Shown here: one piece after another, positions 20,214-29,350 of the stretch
Layout of the letters: each line of letters begins with the position of its first letter
How positions within the stretch are numbered: position 1 is the first letter of the stretch
Translations under genes and position numbers: made by a program
The notes under the pieces: model-generated
What the model was told of the DNA's origin: nothing
The model's input: the letters and a program-made list of their open reading frames with translations, nothing else
Databases searched by the model: none
Assembly: GCF_016650815.1 (NCBI RefSeq)
Contig: NZ_JAEKEZ010000013.1
Span: 118,976-182,975 of the forward strand
Direction of reading: 5' to 3'
DNA: 64,000 nt
Source of the DNA: Pseudomonas sp. TH31
Lineage (GTDB): Bacteria; Pseudomonadota; Gammaproteobacteria; Pseudomonadales; Pseudomonadaceae

Positions 20214-20464
20214 GGCGTGCCCACAGTAAATTGCGGCCGCGTCTCACCCCAATTGGGATAGTTGAGGATTGATGTTGTTTTTTCCAGATCGACAACGTGT
20301 AACGGCTGATGGATGTTATCGGGGTTCGGCCCTGCGGGCTGAAACTGTGGACGCGCCATGCTGCGTTGCGAGACTTGGCAAGGAAACGACCCTTACCCGC
20401 GTCCCGAGCCTTGCCTGGCACGCCCACAGCTTCAACGTGACTCGCAATTTACTGTGGGCACGCC
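20214..20464. mobile_element. MITE-like element, 251 bp with perfect 21-bp terminal inverted repeats
   Basis: The left end (20214-20234, starting GGCGTGCCCACAGTAAATTG) is the exact reverse complement of the right end (20444-20464). The interior holds no credible gene on either strand. No clear target duplication was seen. It ends 11 bp before the hrpB start, so hrpB transcription must cross or start within it. Confidence 0.6.
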
Positions 20465-20475
20465 CGGGAGCCAGC

Positions 20476-22977
20476 ATGATTTCTTTGCCGATTGATGAAG
20501 TTTTACCCGCCCTGCGTGAAGCCTTGGCGACACGCCACGAAGCCGTGCTCGAAGCACCGCCCGGCGCCGGTAAAACCACCCGCGTGCCGTTGGCCTTGCT
20601 CCACGAGCCGTGGCTGGCCGGGCAGACCATCCTGATGCTCGAACCGCGTCGGTTGGCGGCGCGGGCGGCAGCAGAGCGCCTGGCCAGTGAATTGGGCGAA
20701 AAGGTCGGTGAAACCGTTGGCTATCGCATTCGACTGGACAGCAAAGTCGGCCCCAATACCCGGATCGAAGTGGTCACCGAAGGCATTCTCACCCGGCGCT
20801 TGCAGGATGACCCGGCGCTGGATGGCGTCGGTCTGCTGATCTTCGATGAGTTCCACGAGCGTAGTCTCGATGCCGATCTCGCGCTGGCCCTGAGCCTCAA
20901 TGGCCGGGAGCTGTTTCGCGAAGACCAGCCGCTGAAAATCCTCTTGATGTCCGCGACTCTGGAAGGCGAGCGTCTGGCCGGATTGCTCGATGACGCGCCG
21001 ATCCTGCGCAGCGAAGGGCGGATGTACCCGGTGGCTATGCGCTGGGGCCGACCGTTCCAGCCCGGTGAATTCATCGAGCCGCGCCTGGTGCAAACCATCC
21101 TCGAAGCCTTGAACGACGAAACCGGCAGCGTGCTGGTGTTCCTGCCGGGACAGGCGGAAATCCGTCGGGTGCATCAACAGTTGGCGGATGCCTTGGGCGA
21201 GAGCGCGCAGGTTTTGCTTTGTCCGTTGCACGGTGAACTCGACCTGGCCGCGCAACGCGCCGCGATTGATCCGGCACCTGCAGGTTTTCGCAAAGTGGTG
21301 CTGGCCACCAACATCGCCGAGACCAGCCTGACCATCGACGGCGTGCGCGTGGTCATCGATGCCGGGTTGGCGCGGGTCCCGCGTTTCGACCCCGGCAGCG
21401 GTATGACTCGCCTCGACACCCAGCGCATCTCCCGCGCCAGCGCCACCCAGCGCGCCGGCCGAGCCGGGCGGCTGGAGCCAGGTGTGTGTTATCGCCTGTG
21501 GTCGCAGGATCAGCATGAACAACTGGCGGCCTACGCCAGTGCGGAAATACTCTCGGCGGACCTTGCCGGGCTGGCCTTGCAACTGGGGCGTTGGGGCGTA
21601 AAGCCTGGGCAACTGGTGTGGCTCGACGTGCCGCCGGCAGCGGCTTATGCACAGGCTCAGGATCTGCTGGAGCGCCTCGGTGCACTCGACGGCGAAGCGC
21701 TGACCCGACACGGCCAGGCCATGGCCGAACTGCCGGCGCATCCGCGGATCGGGCATTTGCTGTTGCGCGGACAGGCGCTCGGCCTGGCCGAGATGGCCTG
21801 CGATGTCGCGGCCCTGCTCGGCGAGCGGGATATCCTGCGCGGCGCCGGGGCGGACCTGCACAGCCGACTGGTGCTGTTGTCCGGCGAAGAACGAGCCGCA
21901 CGCGGTGCACAGGGTGGCGTGCAACGAGCCCGGCAACTCGCACGGCAGTATCGCGGCTACTTGCGTGGTAAAGCCTCGGAGCCGGTCAGCGATCCCGATC
22001 ACCCGCGTTGGCTCGGTGCGCTGTTGGCGCTGGCTTATCCGGATCGAGTCGCGCAACAGCGACGGGCCGGTGGCGCGGAGTATCGTCTGGCCAATGGCCG
22101 GGCGGCGTTGTTTGCCGAGGCCGACAGTTTGATGAAACAGCCTTGGCTGGTGATCGCCGACCTGGGTAGCCGTCAGGGCCAGCGCGAAGAACGGATTTAT
22201 CTGGCGGCGGATTTCGATCCGGCGTTGTTCGATTCAGTCCTGGCCGAGCAGGTGCGCTGCGTCGATCAACTGGATTGGGACGAACGCGAAGGCGTGTTGC
22301 GGGCCGAGCGTCAGCGCAAGGTCGGCGAGTTGATCCTCAGTCGCGAGCCCTTGACCGGTCTCGACGAAACCGCCCGCAGCCAGGCGTTGGTCAACCTGGT
22401 GCGACGTAAAGGTCTGGAACTGTTGCCGTGGACCCCGGAACTGCGTCAGTGGCAGGCGCGGGTGGCGTTGTTGCGCGAGCTGGACCTTGGCGCCAAGGGT
22501 GAAAGTGAATGGCCGGATGTCAGCGACGCCGCGCTGCTCAAGAATCTTGAGCACTGGTTGATGCCGTACCTGGGCAAAGTCTCGCGGCTCAGTCATTTTG
22601 GCAATCTGGACCTGTCGAGCATCGTCCATAACCAGTTGCCGTGGCCGTTGCCGCAACGACTGGATGAACTGGCACCGCATCATTTGAGCGTGCCGTCCGG
22701 TTCATCGATCCGGCTGGATTACAGCGAGCAGCCGCCGATTCTGGCGGTGCGCTTGCAGGAACTGTTCGGTCTGGCCGAGACCCCGCGCATCGCTGGCGGC
22801 CGGCAAGTGGTCAAGTTGCACCTGCTGTCCCCGGCGCGGCGGCCGGTGCAGGTGACCCAGGATCTGGCGAACTTCTGGCGCAGCACCTACGCCGAGGTGA
22901 AGAAGGACTTGAAGGGGCGTTATCCGAAGCTATTCCATAAGCTTGATCCTTGGGTTGAATCCCTTAACAAAAAATAG
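20476..22977 (+). CDS. hrpB: ATP-dependent RNA helicase HrpB, with C-terminus replaced by element 1
   Basis: DEAH-box helicase: Walker A APPGAGKTT, motif II DEFH, motif VI QRAGRAGR, then the HrpB-specific C-terminal domain. The start is the ATG at 20476 behind GGGAG; an open extension through the upstream repeat is rejected. The last native residues are DLKGRYPK; the next 15 residues (LFHKLDPWVESLNKK) are encoded by mobile element 1. The native tail HYWPDDPLVAEATARIKPRKS lies 9.1 kb away at 32033-32098. The protein stays nearly full length (833 residues) and is probably functional. Confidence 0.95.
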   Translation: MISLPIDEVLPALREALATRHEAVLEAPPGAGKTTRVPLALLHEPWLAGQTILMLEPRRLAARAAAERLASELGEKVGETVGYRIRLDSKVGPNTRIEVVTEGILTRRLQDDPALDGVGLLIFDEFHERSLDADLALALSLNGRELFREDQPLKILLMSATLEGERLAGLLDDAPILRSEGRMYPVAMRWGRPFQPGEFIEPRLVQTILEALNDETGSVLVFLPGQAEIRRVHQQLADALGESAQVLLCPLHGELDLAAQRAAIDPAPAGFRKVVLATNIAETSLTIDGVRVVIDAGLARVPRFDPGSGMTRLDTQRISRASATQRAGRAGRLEPGVCYRLWSQDQHEQLAAYASAEILSADLAGLALQLGRWGVKPGQLVWLDVPPAAAYAQAQDLLERLGALDGEALTRHGQAMAELPAHPRIGHLLLRGQALGLAEMACDVAALLGERDILRGAGADLHSRLVLLSGEERAARGAQGGVQRARQLARQYRGYLRGKASEPVSDPDHPRWLGALLALAYPDRVAQQRRAGGAEYRLANGRAALFAEADSLMKQPWLVIADLGSRQGQREERIYLAADFDPALFDSVLAEQVRCVDQLDWDEREGVLRAERQRKVGELILSREPLTGLDETARSQALVNLVRRKGLELLPWTPELRQWQARVALLRELDLGAKGESEWPDVSDAALLKNLEHWLMPYLGKVSRLSHFGNLDLSSIVHNQLPWPLPQRLDELAPHHLSVPSGSSIRLDYSEQPPILAVRLQELFGLAETPRIAGGRQVVKLHLLSPARRPVQVTQDLANFWRSTYAEVKKDLKGRYPKLFHKLDPWVESLNKK

Positions 22978-23045
22978 TTTGACTGCTCACGTTGTGAGTA
23001 CATCTCGAAATCTCTAGGATCTGACTCCTTCGTTAAGGGGAAGCC

Positions 23046-24518
23046 ATGTCCTACACCAATCCACGTCACGAAAGCCGTCTGATTATCATCCCGCACCTGC
23101 GTGACGCGTTCGCCAGCCTACACGTCAACGAAGCACCTCCTGGGGCGACTGCAATGGAGATCGAAGGGGACAATTCTCTAGTCGTTTTCCAACTCGATGA
23201 AGCAGGTAGTGGAAGTGTTCGTGATCTGTTCAATTTTCCATTTTTATTTCATGCGAGCGGAGACCCCTGGCACGAGTCAAATGATTATTTGCTGAGTCTC
23301 ATGCGGGACAACTCCTCGGTAAATATACGAACGGATGACGTTCGACGCCGTGCCAGTAAATTACTTGATTATCTCTTATATTGTGAGGAGAACGATTTAG
23401 ACTGGCTGGATTTTTCAGGTGCAAGGCCTCCACTTCGACCAACCTATAAATATTTTTATCATCTGATTGATGAAGGCGCGCGTAGCAACCAAGTAATTAA
23501 TCAGTATACCGCTGCGGTCTACCATTTTTATCGGTACGTGTCCGAGAATTGGCATCCCCTTGACATGAAACGAGTCGATACGATCAAACAGGTCCGAATC
23601 TTAGTGCAGACTCGTAAGGGGGTAAAAGTTGTTGAAGCTGATAAGAGAAGCCAAACGCGGCGTACCCCTCCTGTTAGTTCGGTGCCATTAGGCTTCGTGC
23701 GAGAAGACGGCGAGGATCTTCGGCCGCTTTCCAATCTAGAGTTGGCTGTATTTCTGGAAACTATAAATACTGAAAATGAATGGTCTTCAGTTGAGCGGTT
23801 GATCCTACTTACCGCACTTATGACGGGCGCCCGCAAGCAGAGCGTGTTGACCATTCGCATAAAACATCTTAAAGGATTTACAGAAGACCGGCTCGGCAGG
23901 GACGGAGCGTATAAATTGCATGCTGGCCCCCGGACAGGTATAGATACAAAATTCGACAAAGCGCAAATTCTACACTTCCCTAAGCAACTCGCCGACGAAC
24001 TGGTCGCCCTTGCTGAAAGCCCCTTAATGAAGAAACGGCGGGGAAAATTCAAGGCCGAACTGGAGGCAAGTCATCCAGGCGTAACCATGGATGAAGATGA
24101 TATGTATCTATTTCTCTCTGATCAAGGGAACTGCTATTACATGGCAGTCAATGACCCGCGCTATCCTATTGTAAGGTCACCACAGGCGGGGCAGGTTACC
24201 GATACTATCAAACGCAAATTAATTAACAAAGCTTCCAGCGTCTTTCCGAAGGATTTCTCATATCACTGGTTGCGAGCGACATTTGCTTATCAATTCTATC
24301 AACGCCTGCAGGTACTTGTTCAAAAAGGACTGCTGAAGCCGGGTGAAGATATCGACTTCATCCAAAAGCGAATGCATCATGAATCTAGGCAAACTACCGA
24401 GAATTATCTAAAGCTATTTAAAATGACTCAGGAAAAAGTAGTGGCCCAAGAGCTGTGGGAGAAAAATCTATTTAATGGTAGCTACGAAGTGCTGAATTTG
24501 GAGGCGGAAGATCGATAA
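23046..24518 (+). CDS. Tyrosine recombinase/integrase (first gene of element 1)
   Basis: A 490-residue recombinase. The catalytic set looks complete: Arg in LMTGARKQSVLTIR (about 262), HxxR in YHWLRATF (about 410), His in MHHESRQ and the nucleophile Tyr in TTENYLKLF (about 455-460). The N-terminal 150 residues resemble a SAM-like core-binding domain. A GGGGAAG ribosome-binding site precedes the ATG. Probably the strand-exchange enzyme of the element. Comparable in place to GmtY of Gamma-Mobile-Trio islands or TnpA of Tn554, by architecture only. Confidence 0.88.
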   Translation: MSYTNPRHESRLIIIPHLRDAFASLHVNEAPPGATAMEIEGDNSLVVFQLDEAGSGSVRDLFNFPFLFHASGDPWHESNDYLLSLMRDNSSVNIRTDDVRRRASKLLDYLLYCEENDLDWLDFSGARPPLRPTYKYFYHLIDEGARSNQVINQYTAAVYHFYRYVSENWHPLDMKRVDTIKQVRILVQTRKGVKVVEADKRSQTRRTPPVSSVPLGFVREDGEDLRPLSNLELAVFLETINTENEWSSVERLILLTALMTGARKQSVLTIRIKHLKGFTEDRLGRDGAYKLHAGPRTGIDTKFDKAQILHFPKQLADELVALAESPLMKKRRGKFKAELEASHPGVTMDEDDMYLFLSDQGNCYYMAVNDPRYPIVRSPQAGQVTDTIKRKLINKASSVFPKDFSYHWLRATFAYQFYQRLQVLVQKGLLKPGEDIDFIQKRMHHESRQTTENYLKLFKMTQEKVVAQELWEKNLFNGSYEVLNLEAEDR

Positions 24519-24570
24519 TTTACGCTGTTACGGGCATCGGCCCGATACGCTGATTATTACACCAACTGAG

Positions 24571-26442
24571 TTGGCTCAGCAGTTTTCCGAGCCGGAGCGC
24601 TTGCGTCTTCAATTGTCCGCGAAGGTGAAAAAGAAACCGTTGGATGTTGGCAGTTTCGTCTATTCACTTAGAAGGAAAAATGAAAACGCGAAGGACAATC
24701 GCGGAACGCCGGTTGTAATTAGTTCGTTTGTTGAAAATCGCCGTGAGCTTGTTGTAAGGCTTCTAGAGTCATTTATAGGATTGCGTGACGCATCGGTATT
24801 GCAATTTTTCAGCAACGCCGAACGGTTTATCGACTGGGCAGATACGAACGGCTACAAAGAAGCTTTTTTCAGTGAGATGTATGCACAACAAGCATATCGG
24901 GATTATACCGCGTATCTTAATCACCAGATAGCACATAGCATTTGGAAACCCACGACAGCCTCGCAGTTTCAAGGCGGAGCCGTGAGACTGATCGAGTTAT
25001 GTTTTCCTGATAGCTATCATCATATTCTTTCGGGCGCGGTTAAAATAATTCCAGACAGGGGGTCGGCGTCAGCCAGTAATATACATGTTGAGTTGTATAG
25101 GGACGTTTGTTTGGCTATTGCCCTACAGTGCGGGGATTTTGTTTTGGCCAACAAGCCGTACCCATGTGTGGTCAGCATCAGGGATTATGAAGTTGTAGTA
25201 TTTCCTTCGTTTCATGGTGCGGTTGGACCCTTCAAGGTATCTCCGCTTTCTTATAATGCGGCTGAGCGTCGAATTGCAACGGTGGAGGAGTATATTTCTG
25301 CCGGTGTTAAGCGTGGCAGCAAGGCCGGGGTTAGAAGTAGCGTCGCCTTTGATTTGGCAAGGGCGCGAACTTACTTAGACTCTTCCAATGAAGATAACCG
25401 CCATTGGCACCGTCTGCATGTGGCGTATCTTGCTGCAAGGGCTTACACGTGCCTCTTTTTGTTGATCACGGGTGCCACGCCAACCGAGCTTGCCCAATTC
25501 AGCTACGAAGATGCGCAGGAAGTGGAGAAATCCCCTCTGAAGAAAGAGTTGTCTGCCGTGAAGTTTCGCGCTGGAGGGAAATCGACGACCTATAATATTG
25601 GGCGGAACACTGGCTTGCCACTTTTGAAAGAATACCTAAAGCTTCGTGAATGGATTTTAAATGGCACAACGCATGAAAGGTTGTTCTTTACCTGTCCCGA
25701 TGTCACTCAACGTAAAAACTTTCCTACTGGCTTCGCTGAGGTCTCCGTAACTCAAGCCGTTACCAAATTTTACCATTCGATTAAAGGCGTCTTCCTCGAT
25801 CCGAATGTACCTATAATTTCGGCACGTAAAATGCGAAAACATAAGAGCAATGGGATGCACTCTGCTCGCATTTCGCCCTCTACGATAGCGGTATCGCTGA
25901 ACCACACTGAGGTAGTGAACCTATCGACTTACGCTGATGCGACACCTGAGCAGCAAGACGCCGAATTCGGCCAATTTTGGCAATCCATGCGCCATGCAGC
26001 CCATGTCATACGTGAGCGCAGCCAGGATCACAGCGATGGCGCGATCGGAACCGCAGCGGGTCATTGCGATGGCTTCAACCATCCGACGCCCGTAGCGGGT
26101 GTGGGGGAATTTGTCGAGCTGAACTGCCGCACACAGTACGGGTGTTTATATTGCGAGCATTATATCTGCCACAGCGACGAAGAGGATCTACATAAGTTGT
26201 TGAGCTTGCAGTACGTAATTAATTCTGTGCGCAAAACGGTTCCTGACGTGGCTCACGCTGAGGCACTATACAAAGATCTGTCTATCCGAATTGAGTTTAT
26301 CATCGAAGCGCTTTGCAAACGCTCTGATTCAACGAGGCAGACGGTCGAAGCGGTCAAAATAAAAGTGTTTGAGTATGGTGAAATTACTGCGTTTTGGGAA
26401 AGCCGTTTGAGCCGTTATGAAAGGTTGGGGGTGACATTTTGA
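24571..26442 (+). CDS. Degenerate tyrosine-recombinase-like protein (second gene of element 1)
   Basis: A protein of about 623 residues. The recombinase fold is suggested by LLITGATPTELAQFSYED and by the C-terminal ARKMRKHKSN ... SLNHTEVVNLSTYAD stretch. The first catalytic Arg is replaced (GATPTEL) and the His of HxxR is Arg, so catalysis is doubtful. A cysteine cluster (NCRTQYGCLYCEHYICH, about 525-541) may bind zinc. The start is unclear: the frame is open from 24496 without ATG, GTG or TTG until the TTG at 24571, although upstream codons look coding. It ends overlapping the next gene by 4 nt. Confidence 0.75.
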   Translation: MAQQFSEPERLRLQLSAKVKKKPLDVGSFVYSLRRKNENAKDNRGTPVVISSFVENRRELVVRLLESFIGLRDASVLQFFSNAERFIDWADTNGYKEAFFSEMYAQQAYRDYTAYLNHQIAHSIWKPTTASQFQGGAVRLIELCFPDSYHHILSGAVKIIPDRGSASASNIHVELYRDVCLAIALQCGDFVLANKPYPCVVSIRDYEVVVFPSFHGAVGPFKVSPLSYNAAERRIATVEEYISAGVKRGSKAGVRSSVAFDLARARTYLDSSNEDNRHWHRLHVAYLAARAYTCLFLLITGATPTELAQFSYEDAQEVEKSPLKKELSAVKFRAGGKSTTYNIGRNTGLPLLKEYLKLREWILNGTTHERLFFTCPDVTQRKNFPTGFAEVSVTQAVTKFYHSIKGVFLDPNVPIISARKMRKHKSNGMHSARISPSTIAVSLNHTEVVNLSTYADATPEQQDAEFGQFWQSMRHAAHVIRERSQDHSDGAIGTAAGHCDGFNHPTPVAGVGEFVELNCRTQYGCLYCEHYICHSDEEDLHKLLSLQYVINSVRKTVPDVAHAEALYKDLSIRIEFIIEALCKRSDSTRQTVEAVKIKVFEYGEITAFWESRLSRYERLGVTF

Positions 26443-28490
26443 GTGATGTTGTTCAGTCCATAGGCAGTCTCTTTGCTAGCGGTCAGTTTGCTGATACCTC
26501 TGAGCCAGATAATGCCTTTCACTTATATGGGAAGCCCAGTCCAGACTTTGTGCTATGTCGCGATGAGAATGGCACAGCAACGGCGATATATAACGGGACT
26601 TCTTGGGACTTCAATCCATACAGGTTGAGTGCAAAAAAAGTTAATCGAATATCTTTCGATACAGTTTTTGATGGCGAAGGGGAAGAGCAAACAGTATTGA
26701 TCGATGATGCCAAGTATTTGCTGTACTGCCTGATCTATTTTGCAGGCGGTGGACGGCGCGGTACGCTCAGTGTATCCACGTTGAGTCAGTACTGGATGGT
26801 TTTGCGCATGGCCATGAAATTTTGTTATGAGCAGAAGCAGAAGCGCTTGGTCGGCGTGCTTTCTTTGGAACAGTTGTTCACAGTGCCGGTATATCTTGCG
26901 GCGTTTATTAGTGAGCAAAAACCTGTTGGTAAAGTTCTGACCGGAATATTGCGGGCGTTGGTTAGCGTAGGCGGTAATCGATTGGGGTACGCCGTGCTCA
27001 ACCCAAGTGCATTTGATCTTAAAGCTCCGGATTCAAAACAACATCCCGTTATTCCTACGCGTATCTATTTGACCCTGATCAATGTTACTGGTGACCTCAT
27101 CGATCAGCTACACCCCGGTCTAAACAAGTTCGAGTCATTTATAGAATGTTTTGCCAATGAGCACTATGGCCGTACGCGCATAAGGCAAAAAAAAGATCTG
27201 GGCTACAACGCTAGCTTTCACCCTGACATGACTCAGGCACTCGAGGACCACGATCTGAGCGCGGTGTTCTCCGGACAGTTTGCGTGCGCTCATAAGAGAC
27301 ATTTACAGACCGTCTTGCTGCAGATGCAGTATGCGCTGGCAACCGTAGTCCACCTTTACACCGGCATGCGCGATCAAGAGGTCATGCGAATGTCCTATAT
27401 CTGTTTATCCGATAAAATCGCCCAGGAAGCAGTTCTTGATGATGAAGGCATACTGCGGGATAAGTCACAGTCGGTAAATATTCTATCGACCACCACAAAA
27501 TTTTCGGGTTACAAGAAGGAAAGTACATGGTTCGCCCCAGATGAAGTCGTCAAGGCTATCGAGATTGCTAAAGCGATTTGCCGCGGTCTCGCTAAGCTAT
27601 ATAGAGTTGAGCTAGATGATCGCTGTCCGCTTTTTCTCAATCCATCAATATTGAGTTTTACGAGAGGTAAAGCAGAGGTTGGTGTTACGAGCTTTTCTTT
27701 AAGGTCTACTCAGGAGTCAACCTTACGATCGATGTTGATTAAGGCCGAGGATGTACAAGAACTATGTCAAAGCGACCCCTCTCGGGATTTTCACAACGAC
27801 CCGGAATTCGCAGTTGGCCAGCCCTGGCCGCTGACTACGCATCAGTTCCGACGTTCGCTGGCATTTTATGGTAGCAGCAGCGGCTTTCTCTCGCTGCCAA
27901 CGCTTCGAACTCAGTTTAAACACATGACCATCCAGATGGCTCGATATTACGCTAATAACTATGAGAATTTGCGCACGATATTTGGCTATTACGATGAGAA
28001 CAAAAATGATTTTTTGCTGCCTCGCAATCACTTTGCCTTCGAATACCAGATGGCTATGCCCATGGCTGTAGCCAATCAGCTGATTGCTGATCTTCTATTC
28101 AGTGAGGAGCCGTTATTTGGCGGCACTGGCTCATATATGGAAAAGCAGAAAACACGGCTCCGGGCGGGTGAGGTCCGAATTGAAGATGTCCGTGCTGACA
28201 CTGAACAGCGGGTTAAAAATGGTGCAATCAGTTACAGGCCAACGCTTCTTGGTGGTTGTACCAAGGCAGGTCGTTGCGATTCGTTTCTGTTGGGTGATTA
28301 CACCGAGTGCTTGACTTGTGAGGGAGCCATTATAAAACGCTCGAACTTGGATGCGGCTATCGAGGACGCAACGAACGAATTGTGCAATTACCCGGAAAAC
28401 TCTGGCGAATATCAAATTGTGAAGGGTGATATTGAGCGTTTGACGGCCTACAAAGCTCGGTTGATTGATACCGTGGAGTTATCACTATGA
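26439..28490 (+). CDS. Large tyrosine recombinase-like protein (third gene of element 1)
   Basis: A 683-residue protein starting at TTG in a TTGA overlap with the previous stop, with a purine-rich site upstream. The catalytic constellation seems complete: Arg in YTGMRDQEVMRM (about 312), HxxR in THQFRRSLAFY (about 470), His in FKHMTIQ and Tyr in ARYYANN (about 505). A cysteine motif (CTKAGRCDSFLLGDYTECLTC, about 605-625) follows, as in other large partner recombinases. It is likely to form a complex with the two upstream proteins; comparable in place to TnpB of Tn554. Confidence 0.82.
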   Translation: MSDVVQSIGSLFASGQFADTSEPDNAFHLYGKPSPDFVLCRDENGTATAIYNGTSWDFNPYRLSAKKVNRISFDTVFDGEGEEQTVLIDDAKYLLYCLIYFAGGGRRGTLSVSTLSQYWMVLRMAMKFCYEQKQKRLVGVLSLEQLFTVPVYLAAFISEQKPVGKVLTGILRALVSVGGNRLGYAVLNPSAFDLKAPDSKQHPVIPTRIYLTLINVTGDLIDQLHPGLNKFESFIECFANEHYGRTRIRQKKDLGYNASFHPDMTQALEDHDLSAVFSGQFACAHKRHLQTVLLQMQYALATVVHLYTGMRDQEVMRMSYICLSDKIAQEAVLDDEGILRDKSQSVNILSTTTKFSGYKKESTWFAPDEVVKAIEIAKAICRGLAKLYRVELDDRCPLFLNPSILSFTRGKAEVGVTSFSLRSTQESTLRSMLIKAEDVQELCQSDPSRDFHNDPEFAVGQPWPLTTHQFRRSLAFYGSSSGFLSLPTLRTQFKHMTIQMARYYANNYENLRTIFGYYDENKNDFLLPRNHFAFEYQMAMPMAVANQLIADLLFSEEPLFGGTGSYMEKQKTRLRAGEVRIEDVRADTEQRVKNGAISYRPTLLGGCTKAGRCDSFLLGDYTECLTCEGAIIKRSNLDAAIEDATNELCNYPENSGEYQIVKGDIERLTAYKARLIDTVELSL

Positions 28491-28921
28491 AGAGTGGCCT
28501 GGTTGATAGTAGTGGCCTGAGTGCATGTGAGAACGCTTTTCAGCGTCTCCTAGATGGGAAGCCCGTGGTCACTGAGCATGTAGGCCTAGACCTTTGGAAG
28601 CTCACTGCGAGCATTGTCAGTCTCGAAGCGGGGTTTGACCGTGGGTACTTAAAGAAATCTCGTAAGTCGCACTTACCGCTACTCGCAAAGATTGAGTCTG
28701 TTCGGACAGGGGCCGGCAAAGGGACTTCACCCAACGGTCGACGAATCCGACAGATGGAAAGTCAGTTGGCTTTGCTAGAAAAAGAGCTGTTAACGGCCCA
28801 AATTCAGCGCGATAAGGTTTTGGCTCAAAATATGAAGTTATGGGATCGGGTACGTGAGTTGGAGTATTCGTTGACAAATACGGGCACTGCTAACGTCAAG
28901 CAGTTCAGACGTCCGCATTGA
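28487..28921 (+). CDS. Small coiled-coil accessory protein (fourth gene of element 1)
   Basis: A 144-residue, basic, helical protein. Its ATGA start overlaps the previous stop. Residues about 85-130 (RQMESQLALLEKELLTAQIQRDKVLAQN) form a likely coiled coil. No enzyme motif. In size and place it matches TnpC of Tn554-type elements and the 137-residue last gene of element 2; presumed recombination accessory factor. Confidence 0.72.
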   Translation: MKSGLVDSSGLSACENAFQRLLDGKPVVTEHVGLDLWKLTASIVSLEAGFDRGYLKKSRKSHLPLLAKIESVRTGAGKGTSPNGRRIRQMESQLALLEKELLTAQIQRDKVLAQNMKLWDRVRELEYSLTNTGTANVKQFRRPH

Positions 28922-29008
28922 TCAATTGTCCAAACCTGGACCACGAGGAGGAGGGCCTTTCTGATTCCAGAGACGGTGTCCACTAGACGGTCCCGGCTAC
29001 AATCCTTA

Positions 29009-29109
29009 GTCAAATGCTTAATTGCATGGACTTGACCACCCATTTGCTTTCGACTTGACCAGTCGTTTGCATCGGATTTGACCAGCACGCTGGGTGGCCT
29101 TGACCGGCA
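29009..29109 (+). repeat. Left inverted terminal repeat of the cyclase cassette (IS21-like)
   Basis: About 100 bp that match the reverse complement of 31791-31891 with few mismatches. Inside are three tandem 23-bp units beginning at about 29029, 29052 and 29075, each starting GA[CT]TTGACCA. Multiple short terminal repeats of this sort are typical of IS21-family ends. Confidence 0.8.
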
Positions 29110-29350
29110 AAAAACGGCCAAAAGGGACGGTGGACACCGTGATGGCAAATGGGTAGGGTCATTGGCGCTGCTTTCGACTCTAGAGGGTAGCAGGGCTTGC
29201 CGTCATCCATGTCGCGTTTCTCCCTGAGCAATGTCGCGTATGCCGCGACCACCTCTAAGTTAGACAAGGACTTACAGGACGACAAGGAACGTTATACGAC
29301 AAGCCATCGCGACAAGAAACGCGACATGGCATGTCGCCTAAGGAGGCACC
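29110..29350 (+). promoter_or_regulatory. Non-coding leader with 15-bp inverted repeat upstream of the exonuclease gene
   Basis: No credible ORF. A perfect inverted repeat CCATGTCGCGTTTCT (29207-29221) and AGAAACGCGACATGG (29315-29329) encloses several further TGTCGC motifs. An AAGGAGG site at 29340-29346 serves the exonuclease. The repeats may be inner transposase-binding sites of the IS21-type end or an operator. Confidence 0.55.

Noticed and set aside
20269..20475. N-terminal extension of HrpB
   Set aside because: The open frame runs through the 251-bp repeat unit and does not resemble the helicase; ATG at 20476 has a ribosome-binding site and the family N-terminus.
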